DNA of 29,915 bases from JANLVJ01 sp031363945 (GCA_031363945.1 JANLVJ010000004.1:1-29915), one strand, 5' to 3'; shown: positions 1 to 6,949, counted from the first letter of the stretch. Numbers and translations: made by a program. Notes: generated by a model from the sequence alone, not told the origin.

Positions 1-72
1 GTATACAAGAATTTTCATGTGTCAATTATAAATTTTAAACCGTTTTTATTTTGAAGTGTTAAATAAAATGAC

Positions 73-169
73 GCATAACGACCGCTGCTTGGCGGTGGCA
101 GGGGCTGACCTTAACCGGAACATTTAACCAAAATACTCAGCCCCTGATATAGCCAATCAGATGTTAAGC
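73..169 (-). repeat. attC-like site A (97 bp)
   Basis: Read on the minus strand: R'' GCTTAAC (169-163, a perfect RYYYAAC), a 6-nt spacer, L'' TTGGC, an arm CAGGGGCTGA, a central loop of about 28 nt, the complementary arm TCAGCCCCTG, L' GCCAA, a spacer, and R' GTTATGC (79-73). R''/R' pair at 6 of 7 positions, L''/L' at 5 of 5, and the inner stem at 10 of 10. This matches the single-strand-foldable layout of integron attC sites, and about 80 bp are nearly identical to sites B and C. The R' box GTTATGC deviates from GTTRRRY at one position. Confidence 0.7.
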
Positions 170-179
170 GCCCCTTTTT

Positions 180-332
180 TTAATTGGCAGCTTCAGGGCG
201 TTCGTATTCTATTTATTTACCCAAGCAGAGCCAGTCTGTATTTATGCCTACCGCCCTGGTCAATTTAAAAAATACTTTCTTTTCCATTTTGCCGGGGCGT
301 ATTACCTGCGGCGTTTTAGAAGGCGATCCCAT
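180..332 (-). pseudogene. Small or decayed cassette ORF
   Basis: An ATG at 332-330 opens a 39-codon basic reading frame (MGSPSKTPQV... ending WLCLGK) that stops at 215-213. The same frame continues past that TAA as IEYERPEAAN and reaches a second stop at 182-180, only 11 nt before the R'' box at 169. That second stop is where a cassette gene would be expected to end, so the original gene may have carried a nonsense mutation at 213. An in-frame TAA also lies immediately upstream of the ATG. No family is recognised. It could equally be a non-coding cassette with a chance ORF; codon statistics over 40 codons cannot settle this. Confidence 0.25.
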
Positions 333-495
333 TTAGACCTGCACATTACTGAATTTCAAGATACAAAATGGAAACCAGGTACACCACTTATTTTAACTAA
401 CGTGTAAATAGATTTTTCGGTGCGACTCACTCATCCGCATTTATGCTCACTCAGGACGATCGGGCGAACGGGCGGCAGCACTCATACCAGATCGC

Positions 496-592
496 CCTTA
501 ACGATCTCTGCATGGCAGTGGCAGGGGCTGACCTTAACCGGAACACCTAACCAAAATACTCAGCCCCTGATATAGCCAATCAGATGTTAACT
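496..592 (-). repeat. attC-like site B (97 bp)
   Basis: Second copy of the element. Minus-strand order: R'' AGTTAAC (592-586), a 6-nt spacer, L'' TTGGC, arm CAGGGGCTGA, loop, arm TCAGCCCCTG, L' GCCAT, spacer, R' GTTAAGG (502-496). The inner 10-bp stem is perfect. L''/L' pair at 4 of 5, and R''/R' pair only over TTAAC. The site starts 6 nt after the stop codon (599) of the 169-aa gene. Divergence from site A is concentrated at the R'/L' side, as usual between neighbouring attC sites. Confidence 0.7.
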
Positions 593-598
593 GTATAC

Positions 599-1108
599 TT
601 ATCTAGTGAAAACTTTTTTAAAATTCAACTGAGGCACATGAATGAGCACATTTGTCTCTGGTTCGACATAAAATTCTCTAAGCTCGGGCGATTGCTTTAA
701 GTTATCAAAATGAGGTGAAGCAAACTCCCCTTTTGTCCAAATAAATTGTTGAGTTTTTTTGTTCCAGAGTTTACCGTTTACTATTTCAACTTTGTCCGCA
801 ACAAACCAAAATATAACGTACTTGTAGTCCATTAGCTTTACTGGTATTCGAGCAAGGATTTCAGAGTGTACTAAATCCCAGTCGTTACCTATATTCCCCC
901 GTAAGAATCTGACTAAAAGACCATAATTTATTTTTCCGTTTAAAAATTTTACTGTTTGTTTAACACTTTCGTGAGTTGGTAAATCTTCAAACTCGATATC
1001 TGTTTTAACATTCCTTTGATCGGCATAACTTCCGTTGACGAGATGATCACGTTTACTTCCGGATGTTTTCATCTTACTAATGAGCCATCTCTTATTATCT
1101 TCACGCAT
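599..1108 (-). CDS. Cassette-borne hypothetical protein, 169 aa
   Basis: A 169-residue soluble protein with no signal peptide or membrane segment. The N-terminus is strongly charged (about residues 1-30). The central part contains the stretch GLLVRFLRGNIGNDWDLVHSEI, split here as GLLVRFLRGNIG and NDWDLVHSEI. It resembles a motif I associate with conserved hypothetical bacterial proteins of unknown function (an RFLxxxxGxxWdxvxSEI pattern). I do not recognise a characterised domain. The ATG at 1108 lies 22 nt after the R' box of attC-like site C, and the stop lies 6 nt before the R'' box of site B. The CDS therefore fills one cassette exactly. No promoter is evident, so expression would depend on read-through from upstream or a weak internal promoter. 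Confidence 0.75.
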   Translation of the reverse strand: MREDNKRWLISKMKTSGSKRDHLVNGSYADQRNVKTDIEFEDLPTHESVKQTVKFLNGKINYGLLVRFLRGNIGNDWDLVHSEILARIPVKLMDYKYVIFWFVADKVEIVNGKLWNKKTQQFIWTKGEFASPHFDNLKQSPELREFYVEPETNVLIHVPQLNFKKVFTR

Positions 1109-1129
1109 TCGTAGTAGTTTATAAGTTAC

Positions 1130-1227
1130 ACATAACGTCCTCGGCTTGGCGGTGGCAGAGGGCTGACCTTAACCCAAACAACAAACCAGATTACTCAGCC
1201 CCTGCTATTGCCAATCAGATGTTAACT
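1130..1227 (-). repeat. attC-like site C (98 bp)
   Basis: Third copy. Minus-strand order: R'' AGTTAAC (1227-1221), a 6-nt spacer, L'' TTGGC, arm CAGGGGCTGA, a loop with a diverged sequence, arm TCAGCCCTCTG, L' GCCAA, spacer, R' GTTATGT (1136-1130). The second arm carries one extra base relative to copies A and B, leaving a bulged nucleotide in an otherwise complete stem. The loop has changed while both arms stay complementary, suggesting the fold is what is maintained. The stop codon of the next gene (1224-1222) lies inside R''. Confidence 0.7.
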
Positions 1228-1698
1228 GCATTTTGTAAAGCAGTTCGTTGCGAAAGATATACCATTTCTCATTTCTAGACCTAAACTTTGCGTCGTTGAA
1301 AGAATCGGAAGACTTCGGACAAATTGGGTATATCCAACAGACTGGAAAGATATCGATCCGTTGTGGAGTTCGATTACATAATTCCATTGTTTTTTATTTA
1401 CGGTTTCAACATTAGCTGGATTTCTACAGGTTCTTTTTATGATACTGTCAATTTCAAGTTGAGAATTATGAAAAGATGATTTGAAGTTGATATTGAGTAC
1501 GTTCTCAAAAATTAAAGTGCAGGGTGATACCCAAAATTTATAATACGGCTCTTCTAAAACACATTTGAATATGTAATCAATATCAAGGATTAGCTCAAAA
1601 TGTTGGGTTGTTGTAATCGCATAAATCCTGCAGTCATGCCATCCCATCTGGCTGAAATCTTGTTCATTCCAAATCAGTTTTTCAAGTTGGTACTCCAT
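1222..1698 (-). CDS. Cassette-borne hypothetical protein, 158 aa
   Basis: The ATG at 1698 is preferred. An in-frame TTG at 1707 would add three residues but has no support. The protein (MEYQLEKLIWNEQDF...) has no signal peptide or membrane span. It carries the conserved-looking block MGWHDCRIYAI, then ELILDIDYIFK, then a WVSPCTLIFENV segment, an arrangement I recall from a Bacteroidota family of small hypothetical proteins often found in accessory regions. Its function is unknown; an immunity-like role is possible but only a guess. The TAA stop sits inside the R'' box of attC-like site C. The cassette start boundary at 1723-1729 is 25 nt upstream of the ATG. Both are typical of cassette genes. 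Confidence 0.72.
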   Translation of the reverse strand: MEYQLEKLIWNEQDFSQMGWHDCRIYAITTTQHFELILDIDYIFKCVLEEPYYKFWVSPCTLIFENVLNINFKSSFHNSQLEIDSIIKRTCRNPANVETVNKKQWNYVIELHNGSISFQSVGYTQFVRSLPILSTTQSLGLEMRNGISFATNCFTKCS

Positions 1699-1718
1699 TT
1701 GTGTCAAATCTTTTGAAT

Positions 1719-1741
1719 TGCAGTTAACTCAGAGCTTGCTG
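1719..1741 (-). other. R'-like cassette boundary (possible attI-like or remnant site)
   Basis: On the minus strand this reads GCAAGC, TCTGA, GTTAACTGCA: an L'-like box, a 5-nt spacer and an R'-like GTTAACT at 1729-1723. It marks the upstream end of the cassette carrying the 158-aa gene. GTTAACTGCA is the exact reverse complement of the TGCAGTTAAC that spans the R'' box of that cassette's own attC (1230-1221). No matching R''/L'' half or central stem is visible on the other side. This is therefore either a simple attI-type site or the relic half of a lost attC. Confidence 0.42.
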
Positions 1742-2152
1742 CCATGCTGTTTTCCTTAAAATAAATATAACTGGTTGAGCCTTAATTTACTAATATTCGC
1801 TAAAATTAATTTTTAGTGTACTGTTTAATCCTTTAACCATAGTCTGGGGCGAACATGCGAAATATGGTTGATTACCTTATGTACCCCAGGGACAGTTGAT
1901 GGATATGTCACAGTGGTAAATTTCACAAATTCGTGCCTGGTGAATTATTTACCCTAAGCAACAGGTCGTATTTTGATGAGTAAAATTATTCGCTGGCGGT
2001 ATGACAAGATTTGTAGTAGCAGGGAATTTAACCGTCCTGGGGAATAAACTGATGACAAGCTATGTCAAAAAAATCATGAATTAAATTATATAGCTCCCGT
2101 GCACTATGTACTTACACCTGGTAATTATATACAAATGGCAATATTATAAAAC
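1742..2152. other. Intergenic stretch without recognisable gene
   Basis: About 410 bp of AT-rich sequence separate the first cassette from the 176-aa membrane protein gene. I see no convincing coding frame, tRNA, strong hairpin or further attC-like copy. If the array has a dedicated attI site and cassette promoter, they should lie at the low-coordinate end of this stretch, but no TAnnTTTG box in the right orientation stands out. Confidence 0.5.
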
Positions 2153-2683
2153 TTACCAGTAGAGTTTATTTACTTCTTTACCCAGTGTAAATTCTGAAGC
2201 GTTAAGATTTCTTGCAATAATTTTGCTAGCCGACTTACAGGCAAGACGGTAGATATAACATATTAAAAGAAAGCCAAAAACTCCAGCTGTGCCCAGCCCT
2301 AGAAGCTGCGGTGGAAACTGAAAGAGGTGAAGTTGCTGTATCAGTAGCATCAATAAGGGAAGGCAAACCACAACGGCTAGAAAAATGGTGAAAGCATTCA
2401 TTTTAAAAACCAGTCTTATTGATGTTCCCTGGGTGTCACCGTGAATTTCTCCACCTGTTTTCGGCCTGAATAAAGTAAGTATCGAGGCTCTGTCTTCTTC
2501 AACAAAACCGGTATTTTTACTTTTTTTAGTCCCTGGAGAAGAAAAGTAAAAGATTTCTTTTGAGCCAGGAGAACTGGTCTTTACTAGGGACCGAAGTCTT
2601 AAGGCTACCTCCTCTTTACTGACCTTTGTTCTTAGGTAAATAGTCCTGTAAAAAGGAAAGAAAACTTCTGAGAGGTTAATCAT
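2153..2683 (-). CDS. Hypothetical two-span membrane protein, 176 aa
   Basis: The N-terminal half (residues 1-95) is polar. It contains a segment ending GEIHGDTQGTSIRLVFKM that leads into two hydrophobic spans, at about residues 96-113 (FTIFLAVVVCLPLLMLL) and 123-144. A short basic C-terminal tail follows. The pattern of a beta-rich start, a GTxIxxxfkMNxF motif and paired membrane spans is one I recall from a widespread Bacteroidota family of unknown function. It lies between the recombinase and the cassettes, in the same orientation, but has no attC-like element attached, so whether it belongs to the mobile region is unclear. The ATG at 2683 is used; an ATG at 2690 is out of frame. Confidence 0.62.
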   Translation of the reverse strand: MINLSEVFFPFYRTIYLRTKVSKEEVALRLRSLVKTSSPGSKEIFYFSSPGTKKSKNTGFVEEDRASILTLFRPKTGGEIHGDTQGTSIRLVFKMNAFTIFLAVVVCLPLLMLLIQQLHLFQFPPQLLGLGTAGVFGFLLICYIYRLACKSASKIIARNLNASEFTLGKEVNKLYW

Positions 2684-2700
2684 AAATCATGTATGGTTTA

Positions 2701-2730
2701 CCGGCAAATTTATAGCCGGCAAATTTATAG
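2701..2730. repeat. Exact 15-bp tandem duplication
   Basis: CCGGCAAATTTATAG occurs twice back to back (2701-2715 and 2716-2730) with no mismatch. It lies 18 nt upstream of the 176-aa gene start, so it sits in that gene's promoter or leader and would shift spacing there if it expanded or contracted. Confidence 0.85.
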
Positions 2731-2803
2731 TAAGTATACTTATGTAACCAGATTAGCTGCCTGCTTGTTGCTCTAAGGCGTAAATTTAAGATACTGTGAT
2801 TTG

Positions 2804-2987
2804 AAATTTGTTGACTTGCTGTATTCAGTTATCCAGTCATCTGCATTCTAAATTTGTTGAATGTCTGTATTAAGTTAATCTGCCACCAGAATCCAAAATT
2901 TTCTGAATGGCTGGATCAAGTTATTTAGGCACTTGAATTCTGAATTAGTTAAATGGCTGTTTTCAGTTATCCAGGCACTTGAATTCA
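2804..2987. repeat. Tandem array of four 46-bp units
   Basis: Four degenerate units start at 2804, 2850, 2896 and 2942, an exact 46-bp period. The best conserved parts are a start AAATTTGTTGAATG-like, a middle CAGTTATCCAG-like and an end CACTTGAATTCT-like. Every unit holds a GTTA core at the same place (2828, 2874, 2920, 2966). The array fills most of the gap between the recombinase stop (3019) and the 176-aa gene. No hairpin is evident within a unit. It could be a set of recombinase binding repeats or merely a minisatellite. Confidence 0.8.
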
Positions 2988-3018
2988 CTCAGTATCACTT
3001 CTGTCAACTAAATAATTC

Positions 3019-3939
3019 TCACCAATGTATCCGGCCTGTATTCCATAAATCATCCAGTGGGCTTACAATATTTACCAAACTTTTATTGCTCACATGCAGG
3101 TAGCGTTCGGTACTCTTAATGTTAAAATGTCCAAGAAGGTCTTTTATATAACGAATATCAGTTCCTTTTTCAAGCAGGTGGGTGGCAAAGCTATGGCGTA
3201 AAGAGTGAATACCGACGTCTTTTTTAAGGCCAGAATTTTTCTTGGCCATTTGAAAGATGCGCTGTATCGTTCGGGTAGGATAACAAGTGCCTGTCTGTTC
3301 TGACTCAAACAGAAATACCTTGGGCCGCGGGCTATACTGGGTAAAGTAGGCACGCAGAATATCAAGAAGTATAGGGCTAAGGGTTACATACCGGTCTTTC
3401 TTCCCCTTTGCCTGGCTGATAAAGATTTGCATGCGGTCGCTATCTATATCCCGGATTTTTAGGGCTGCAACTTCTGACACTCTCAGGCCGGCGCGGTAGG
3501 TGGTAAAAAGTATCGCCTTATGTTTAATATTTTTCAGGGCATTGAAGAGTTTGGTGAGCTCTGTTTCTCCTAGTACCCTGGGTAATAAGAGGGGCTTTCG
3601 GGGCCGGGGTATAGCCTTCATATAATGCTCTTTGCCCAGTACCTTCTCAAAATAAAACTTCAGGGCATTGATACGGCTATGAGCGGTATTTGGTCCTATT
3701 CCCTCCTGCTTGATTGCATAAAGCATATACCGACTCAATTCATCTGCAGTAAGTTTAGGTACTGGCTTTTTATTGAGTACCCGGAGTAGCTGATTGAATT
3801 CATTGCAATAGGTGCGCTGAGTTTTGGGGCTATAATCTTTAAGTACCAGAAGGTCAGCAAATTTCTGCTGGGCTGCCCGGTTTTCAGGGCATAATTCAAA
3901 GTATACATTAGTAATGCGTAAGGGTGCATAGCTTTTCAT
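3019..3939 (-). CDS. Tyrosine recombinase/integrase (integron-integrase-like C-terminus)
   Basis: A 306-residue tyrosine site-specific recombinase that cuts and rejoins DNA through a 3'-phosphotyrosine link. A SAM-like core-binding domain spans about residues 22-108 and the catalytic domain about 120-295. Catalytic residues visible: R153 (RAGLR), K178 (QAKGKKDR), H245 and R248 (HSLRH), H271 (LLGHF), and nucleophile Y280 (STERYLHVS). The C-terminal IVSPLDDL resembles the SPLD end of integron integrases. However, the extra segment that IntI proteins carry between the K and HxxR motifs is absent: K178 to H245 is only 67 residues. It may therefore be a Xer-like or Bacteroidota-specific recombinase. 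It is transcribed toward the attC-like array, and tandem repeats flank the gene on both sides. The ATG start at 3939 is clear. Confidence 0.9.
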   Translation of the reverse strand: MKSYAPLRITNVYFELCPENRAAQQKFADLLVLKDYSPKTQRTYCNEFNQLLRVLNKKPVPKLTADELSRYMLYAIKQEGIGPNTAHSRINALKFYFEKVLGKEHYMKAIPRPRKPLLLPRVLGETELTKLFNALKNIKHKAILFTTYRAGLRVSEVAALKIRDIDSDRMQIFISQAKGKKDRYVTLSPILLDILRAYFTQYSPRPKVFLFESEQTGTCYPTRTIQRIFQMAKKNSGLKKDVGIHSLRHSFATHLLEKGTDIRYIKDLLGHFNIKSTERYLHVSNKSLVNIVSPLDDLWNTGRIHW

Positions 3940-4090
3940 CTTGTCAGGTTTATGATTGGAAAAATGAAATAACCTTAATTTTATTAAATTTAAATAGTTA
4001 ATTATATATTTATTAAAATATTATCACTTTGCCGTATAATTATTTTCCAATAGCTTCAGTAGTAAATAGTCTATTAATGAATCTGGGAAA

Positions 4091-4320
4091 CCCGAACACC
4101 CAGGTAGAACCTGCTAAAGCCAGGTAGAATCAGATAAAGCCAGATAGAACCCGAACAACCAGGTAGAACCTGCTAAAGCCAGGTAGAATCGGATAAAACC
4201 AGATAGAACCCGAAAAACTAGGTAGAACCTGTTTAAGCCAAGTGAAATCAGATAAAGAAAGGTAAGTTCGGATTATGCCGGGTAGAATTGTTAAAGCCAG
4301 GCAAATCAGGTAAAACCAGT
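4091..4320. repeat. Tandem array of 59-bp units built from 20-bp subunits
   Basis: Units begin CCCGAAC at 4091 and 4150 and CCCGAAA at 4209, a 59-bp period. A fourth, more diverged unit runs from about 4267. Each unit splits into three subunits of 19, 20 and 20 bp ending in variants of AAAGCCAGGTAGAA, so the motif recurs about eleven times. The rest of the 576-bp gap (3940-4515) is AT-rich next to the recombinase start and otherwise featureless. The array lies upstream of both divergent genes (recombinase and FtsX-like permease), so it could affect either promoter. It contains no frame that looks coding. Confidence 0.85.
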
Positions 4321-4515
4321 AATCAATGAGGCGTATCGTTTCCGTACAGAACTGTACGGTTTTGGTCAGCTCTACAAGAATAAATCAATAAAAGTATAGC
4401 TATGCATCGCTATGGCGCCAGTATATTAACTGGCATGAATATTAAATGGGGTAGCCCGAAACCAGCAGAGTTTCCGGCCTAAAAGCCAGAGAGCGTTGCC
4501 CCCAATAATAAACTC

Positions 4516-6933
4516 ATGTTTTATAATTATTTAAGATCTGCCTTACGGAACCTGAAAAGCAATAAAAGCTTTACGGCAATTAATATTTTCGGGCTTGCCC
4601 TGGGCCTGGCAACCTGCCTGTTGATCGTATTTTATGTGCAGGATGAGTTAAGTTATGACCGGTATAACAACCAGTCCACGCATATTTTCAGGATCAATGA
4701 AGACCTTAAGCTGGGCAATAACAGGGTCAGATATGCCGTATGTATGGCGCCCCTTGCTCATACGCTGCTCACAGACTACCCCTATATTAAGGCTGCCGTA
4801 AGACTCAAGCGTACTTCCTATTCTGTTAAAAAAGGAAATGAGAACCTTTCAGAACAGGCAATTTTACTGGCAGACCCTTCGGTTTTTTCGGTTTTCACCC
4901 TCCCTTTTTTAGTGGGTGACCCCTCAACTGCCTTACTACTACCGCGGTCTGTTGTTATTACAAAATCAACTGCTTTAAAATACTTTGACCGCATTGATGT
5001 CATTGGCAGAAGCCTCGTTTTTAATGACAGTCTTCCCTTCAAGATTACAGGCATCATTAAGGATATCCCCAAACAGTCACATTTTAAGGCTGACATGCTG
5101 GTTTCAATGGCAACTTATCCTGATAGCCGTTCTTCTGAGTGGCTCCGCAGTGATTACCATACTTATATCCTGTTAAATGATCCGGATGATAAAGAGAAAC
5201 TTGAAGCAAGCTTTCCTGCCTTTCTGCGCAAATATGCGGCTGGTCAAATGCAAAAAGAACTAGGCGTTTCACTTGATGCCTTTGAAAGAGGGGGAAGCTA
5301 TTTTAAGCTAAACCTCTCTGCCCTGACAGCCATTCATCTGCATGGTGACCTGTCAGGTGAATTCGAGACAAAAGGCAGTATGCAGTATATTTATATGCTT
5401 TCAAGCATTGCCCTGGCCGTGATGATGCTCGCCTGTATAAATTTTATGAACCTAAGTACGGCCCGTTCGGCAAACCGGGCGCGTGAGGTGGGTATGCGTA
5501 AAGTGATGGGCTCTAGTCGTAAACTTCTCGTTTTTCAATTTCTGCTAGAGTCGATATTCGTGACGGCAATAGCAATGCTCATTGCCCTTATGTTATTCTT
5601 CCTGGCTCTGCCGGCTTTTAACAGCCTTTCAGGTAAACAGCTTTCGTTAACGATTGAAAAAGCAGGCTGGCTGATTCCTATATCGATTTTATCGGTAATT
5701 GGTATCGGGCTATTTGCAGGTTCATATCCGGCATTTTTTTTATCAGCGGTAAAACCCATTGATATGTTTAAAGGAAAACTTGCTGCTGGTTTTAAGGGTG
5801 GAAAACTGAGAAGCGTACTGGTAGTATTCCAATTTACCATTTCTATTTTTCTAATAATTGGCACCCTGGTCATATATAAGCAGCTTACTTATATTCAGGC
5901 TAGAGACATTGGCTATAGCCGTAAGCAGGTGCTGGTTATTAAAAATGTGTATGAGCTCGGTTCCCATGCCTCAACCTACAGGCAGCAAATCGGTAGATTA
6001 CCCGGTGTAAGCAGCGTGACAATGACGGGTTTCATACCTACCTCAGCTATTAGAAATACTTCTATTTTTTATAAAGATGCTACCGGGAATGCTGGTGGGT
6101 CAATCTTCCCCCAGGTATGGTCGGTTGATGAGCAGTATCTCAAGACCATGGGCATGCGCCTGACAGCAGGAAGGTTTTTTAAACCGGGCATGAGTAGTGA
6201 TTCTACAGGCCTGGTCATAAATGAAACCGCCGCAAGGTTTCTGGGTTTTAAAAACCCTTTGGCGGCCATTTTATATAAATCGGCAAGTAGTAGCTCACCT
6301 CAGTTAATCCCTTACCATATTATTGGTATTGTAAAAGATTTTAACTTTAATTCACTACGTGATAATGTCTCTCCTTTGATCATGGTGCTTGGGAAAGATA
6401 CCGGTATTGTGAGTCTAAAAGTGAATGCATCAACTATTCCGGCCCTGCTTGATGCCTTGCAGGTCGGCTGGAAAAGACTTAGCCCCGCGCAATTTGAATA
6501 CTCTTTTATGGATGCTGATTTTGATGCCAGTTATCAGCATGAGCAGCAAATCGGGAAAATTTTTATAGTTTTTACTGTGCTTGCTATTCTGATTGCCTGT
6601 CTTGGACTCTTTGGGTTGGCGGCTTATTCTTCCGAGCAGCGTACACGGGAAATAAGTATCAGAAAGGTTCTTGGTGCTTCTATCTGGTCAGTGGTGATGA
6701 TGCTTTCTGCCGACTTTCTGCGTCTGGTTGTGCTGGCAATTGTGATTGCTACTCCCCTGGCCTATCTGGTTATGCAGCAATGGCTTCAAGGATTTGCCTA
6801 TAGGCAAAATATAACCTTATTAACCTTTGTCATCTCAGGAGCAGGTTCCTTATTGATTGCTTTTCTTACTGTCAGTCTGCAAACAATGCGGGCGGCAACA
6901 GCAAATCCTATAAAAGGTATAAAAGCTGAATAA
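4516..6933 (+). CDS. FtsX/MacB-type ABC transporter permease
   Basis: An 805-residue inner-membrane protein of the MacB/FtsX permease family. The N-terminal cytoplasmic helix with the family motif (MFYNYLRSALRNLKSNKSF) leads into a first membrane span (about residues 22-42). A large MacB-like periplasmic core follows, then three spans from about residue 290 with the post-TM motif REVGMRKVMG. A second TM begins near 430, then a second periplasmic domain, and a final FtsX block ends the protein with REISIRKVLG. This duplicated layout of about 800 aa is standard for Bacteroidota, where such permeases often lack an adjacent ATPase, as here. These proteins couple cytoplasmic ATP hydrolysis to work on periplasmic substrates or signals; the substrate cannot be told. 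The ATG at 4516 gives a complete N-terminal motif. Confidence 0.92.
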   Translation: MFYNYLRSALRNLKSNKSFTAINIFGLALGLATCLLIVFYVQDELSYDRYNNQSTHIFRINEDLKLGNNRVRYAVCMAPLAHTLLTDYPYIKAAVRLKRTSYSVKKGNENLSEQAILLADPSVFSVFTLPFLVGDPSTALLLPRSVVITKSTALKYFDRIDVIGRSLVFNDSLPFKITGIIKDIPKQSHFKADMLVSMATYPDSRSSEWLRSDYHTYILLNDPDDKEKLEASFPAFLRKYAAGQMQKELGVSLDAFERGGSYFKLNLSALTAIHLHGDLSGEFETKGSMQYIYMLSSIALAVMMLACINFMNLSTARSANRAREVGMRKVMGSSRKLLVFQFLLESIFVTAIAMLIALMLFFLALPAFNSLSGKQLSLTIEKAGWLIPISILSVIGIGLFAGSYPAFFLSAVKPIDMFKGKLAAGFKGGKLRSVLVVFQFTISIFLIIGTLVIYKQLTYIQARDIGYSRKQVLVIKNVYELGSHASTYRQQIGRLPGVSSVTMTGFIPTSAIRNTSIFYKDATGNAGGSIFPQVWSVDEQYLKTMGMRLTAGRFFKPGMSSDSTGLVINETAARFLGFKNPLAAILYKSASSSSPQLIPYHIIGIVKDFNFNSLRDNVSPLIMVLGKDTGIVSLKVNASTIPALLDALQVGWKRLSPAQFEYSFMDADFDASYQHEQQIGKIFIVFTVLAILIACLGLFGLAAYSSEQRTREISIRKVLGASIWSVVMMLSADFLRLVVLAIVIATPLAYLVMQQWLQGFAYRQNITLLTFVISGAGSLLIAFLTVSLQTMRAATANPIKGIKAE

Positions 6934-6949
6934 AAAGCAAATCAGCGCG

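Larger units (their letters stand above)
1..1729 (-). mobile_element. Integron-like gene cassette array (partial, continues past left edge)
   Basis: Three attC-like elements (73-169, 496-592, 1130-1227) alternate with short minus-strand coding segments. This gives three cassette-sized units: about 1729-1137, 1136-503 and 502-80, or roughly 590, 630 and 420 bp. Each unit reads CDS then attC-like site in the same orientation, with about 20-30 nt between the preceding R' box and the start codon where a clear CDS exists. After the last site (position 72 downward) a further unit probably begins and is cut by the window edge. The genes are unrelated to each other and to their surroundings, as expected of cassettes. 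A tyrosine recombinase lies about 1.3 kb away at 3019-3939, transcribed toward the array. The cassette reading is inferred from architecture; mobility is not shown. Confidence 0.68.

Noticed and set aside
1205..1387. 60-codon minus-strand frame overlapping the cassette gene and attC-like site C
   Set aside because: It runs across the attC-like element and lies in a different frame from the better supported 158-aa gene; it is a shadow.
3019..3939. Prophage or conjugative-transposon integrase
   Set aside because: No phage, mobilisation or conjugation genes accompany it, and no tRNA-derived att duplication is seen around it. The nearby attC-like array gives a better context.
2804..4320. CRISPR array
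   Set aside because: The 46-bp and 59-bp arrays are contiguous degenerate tandem repeats with no unique spacers between identical repeats, and no cas genes are present.
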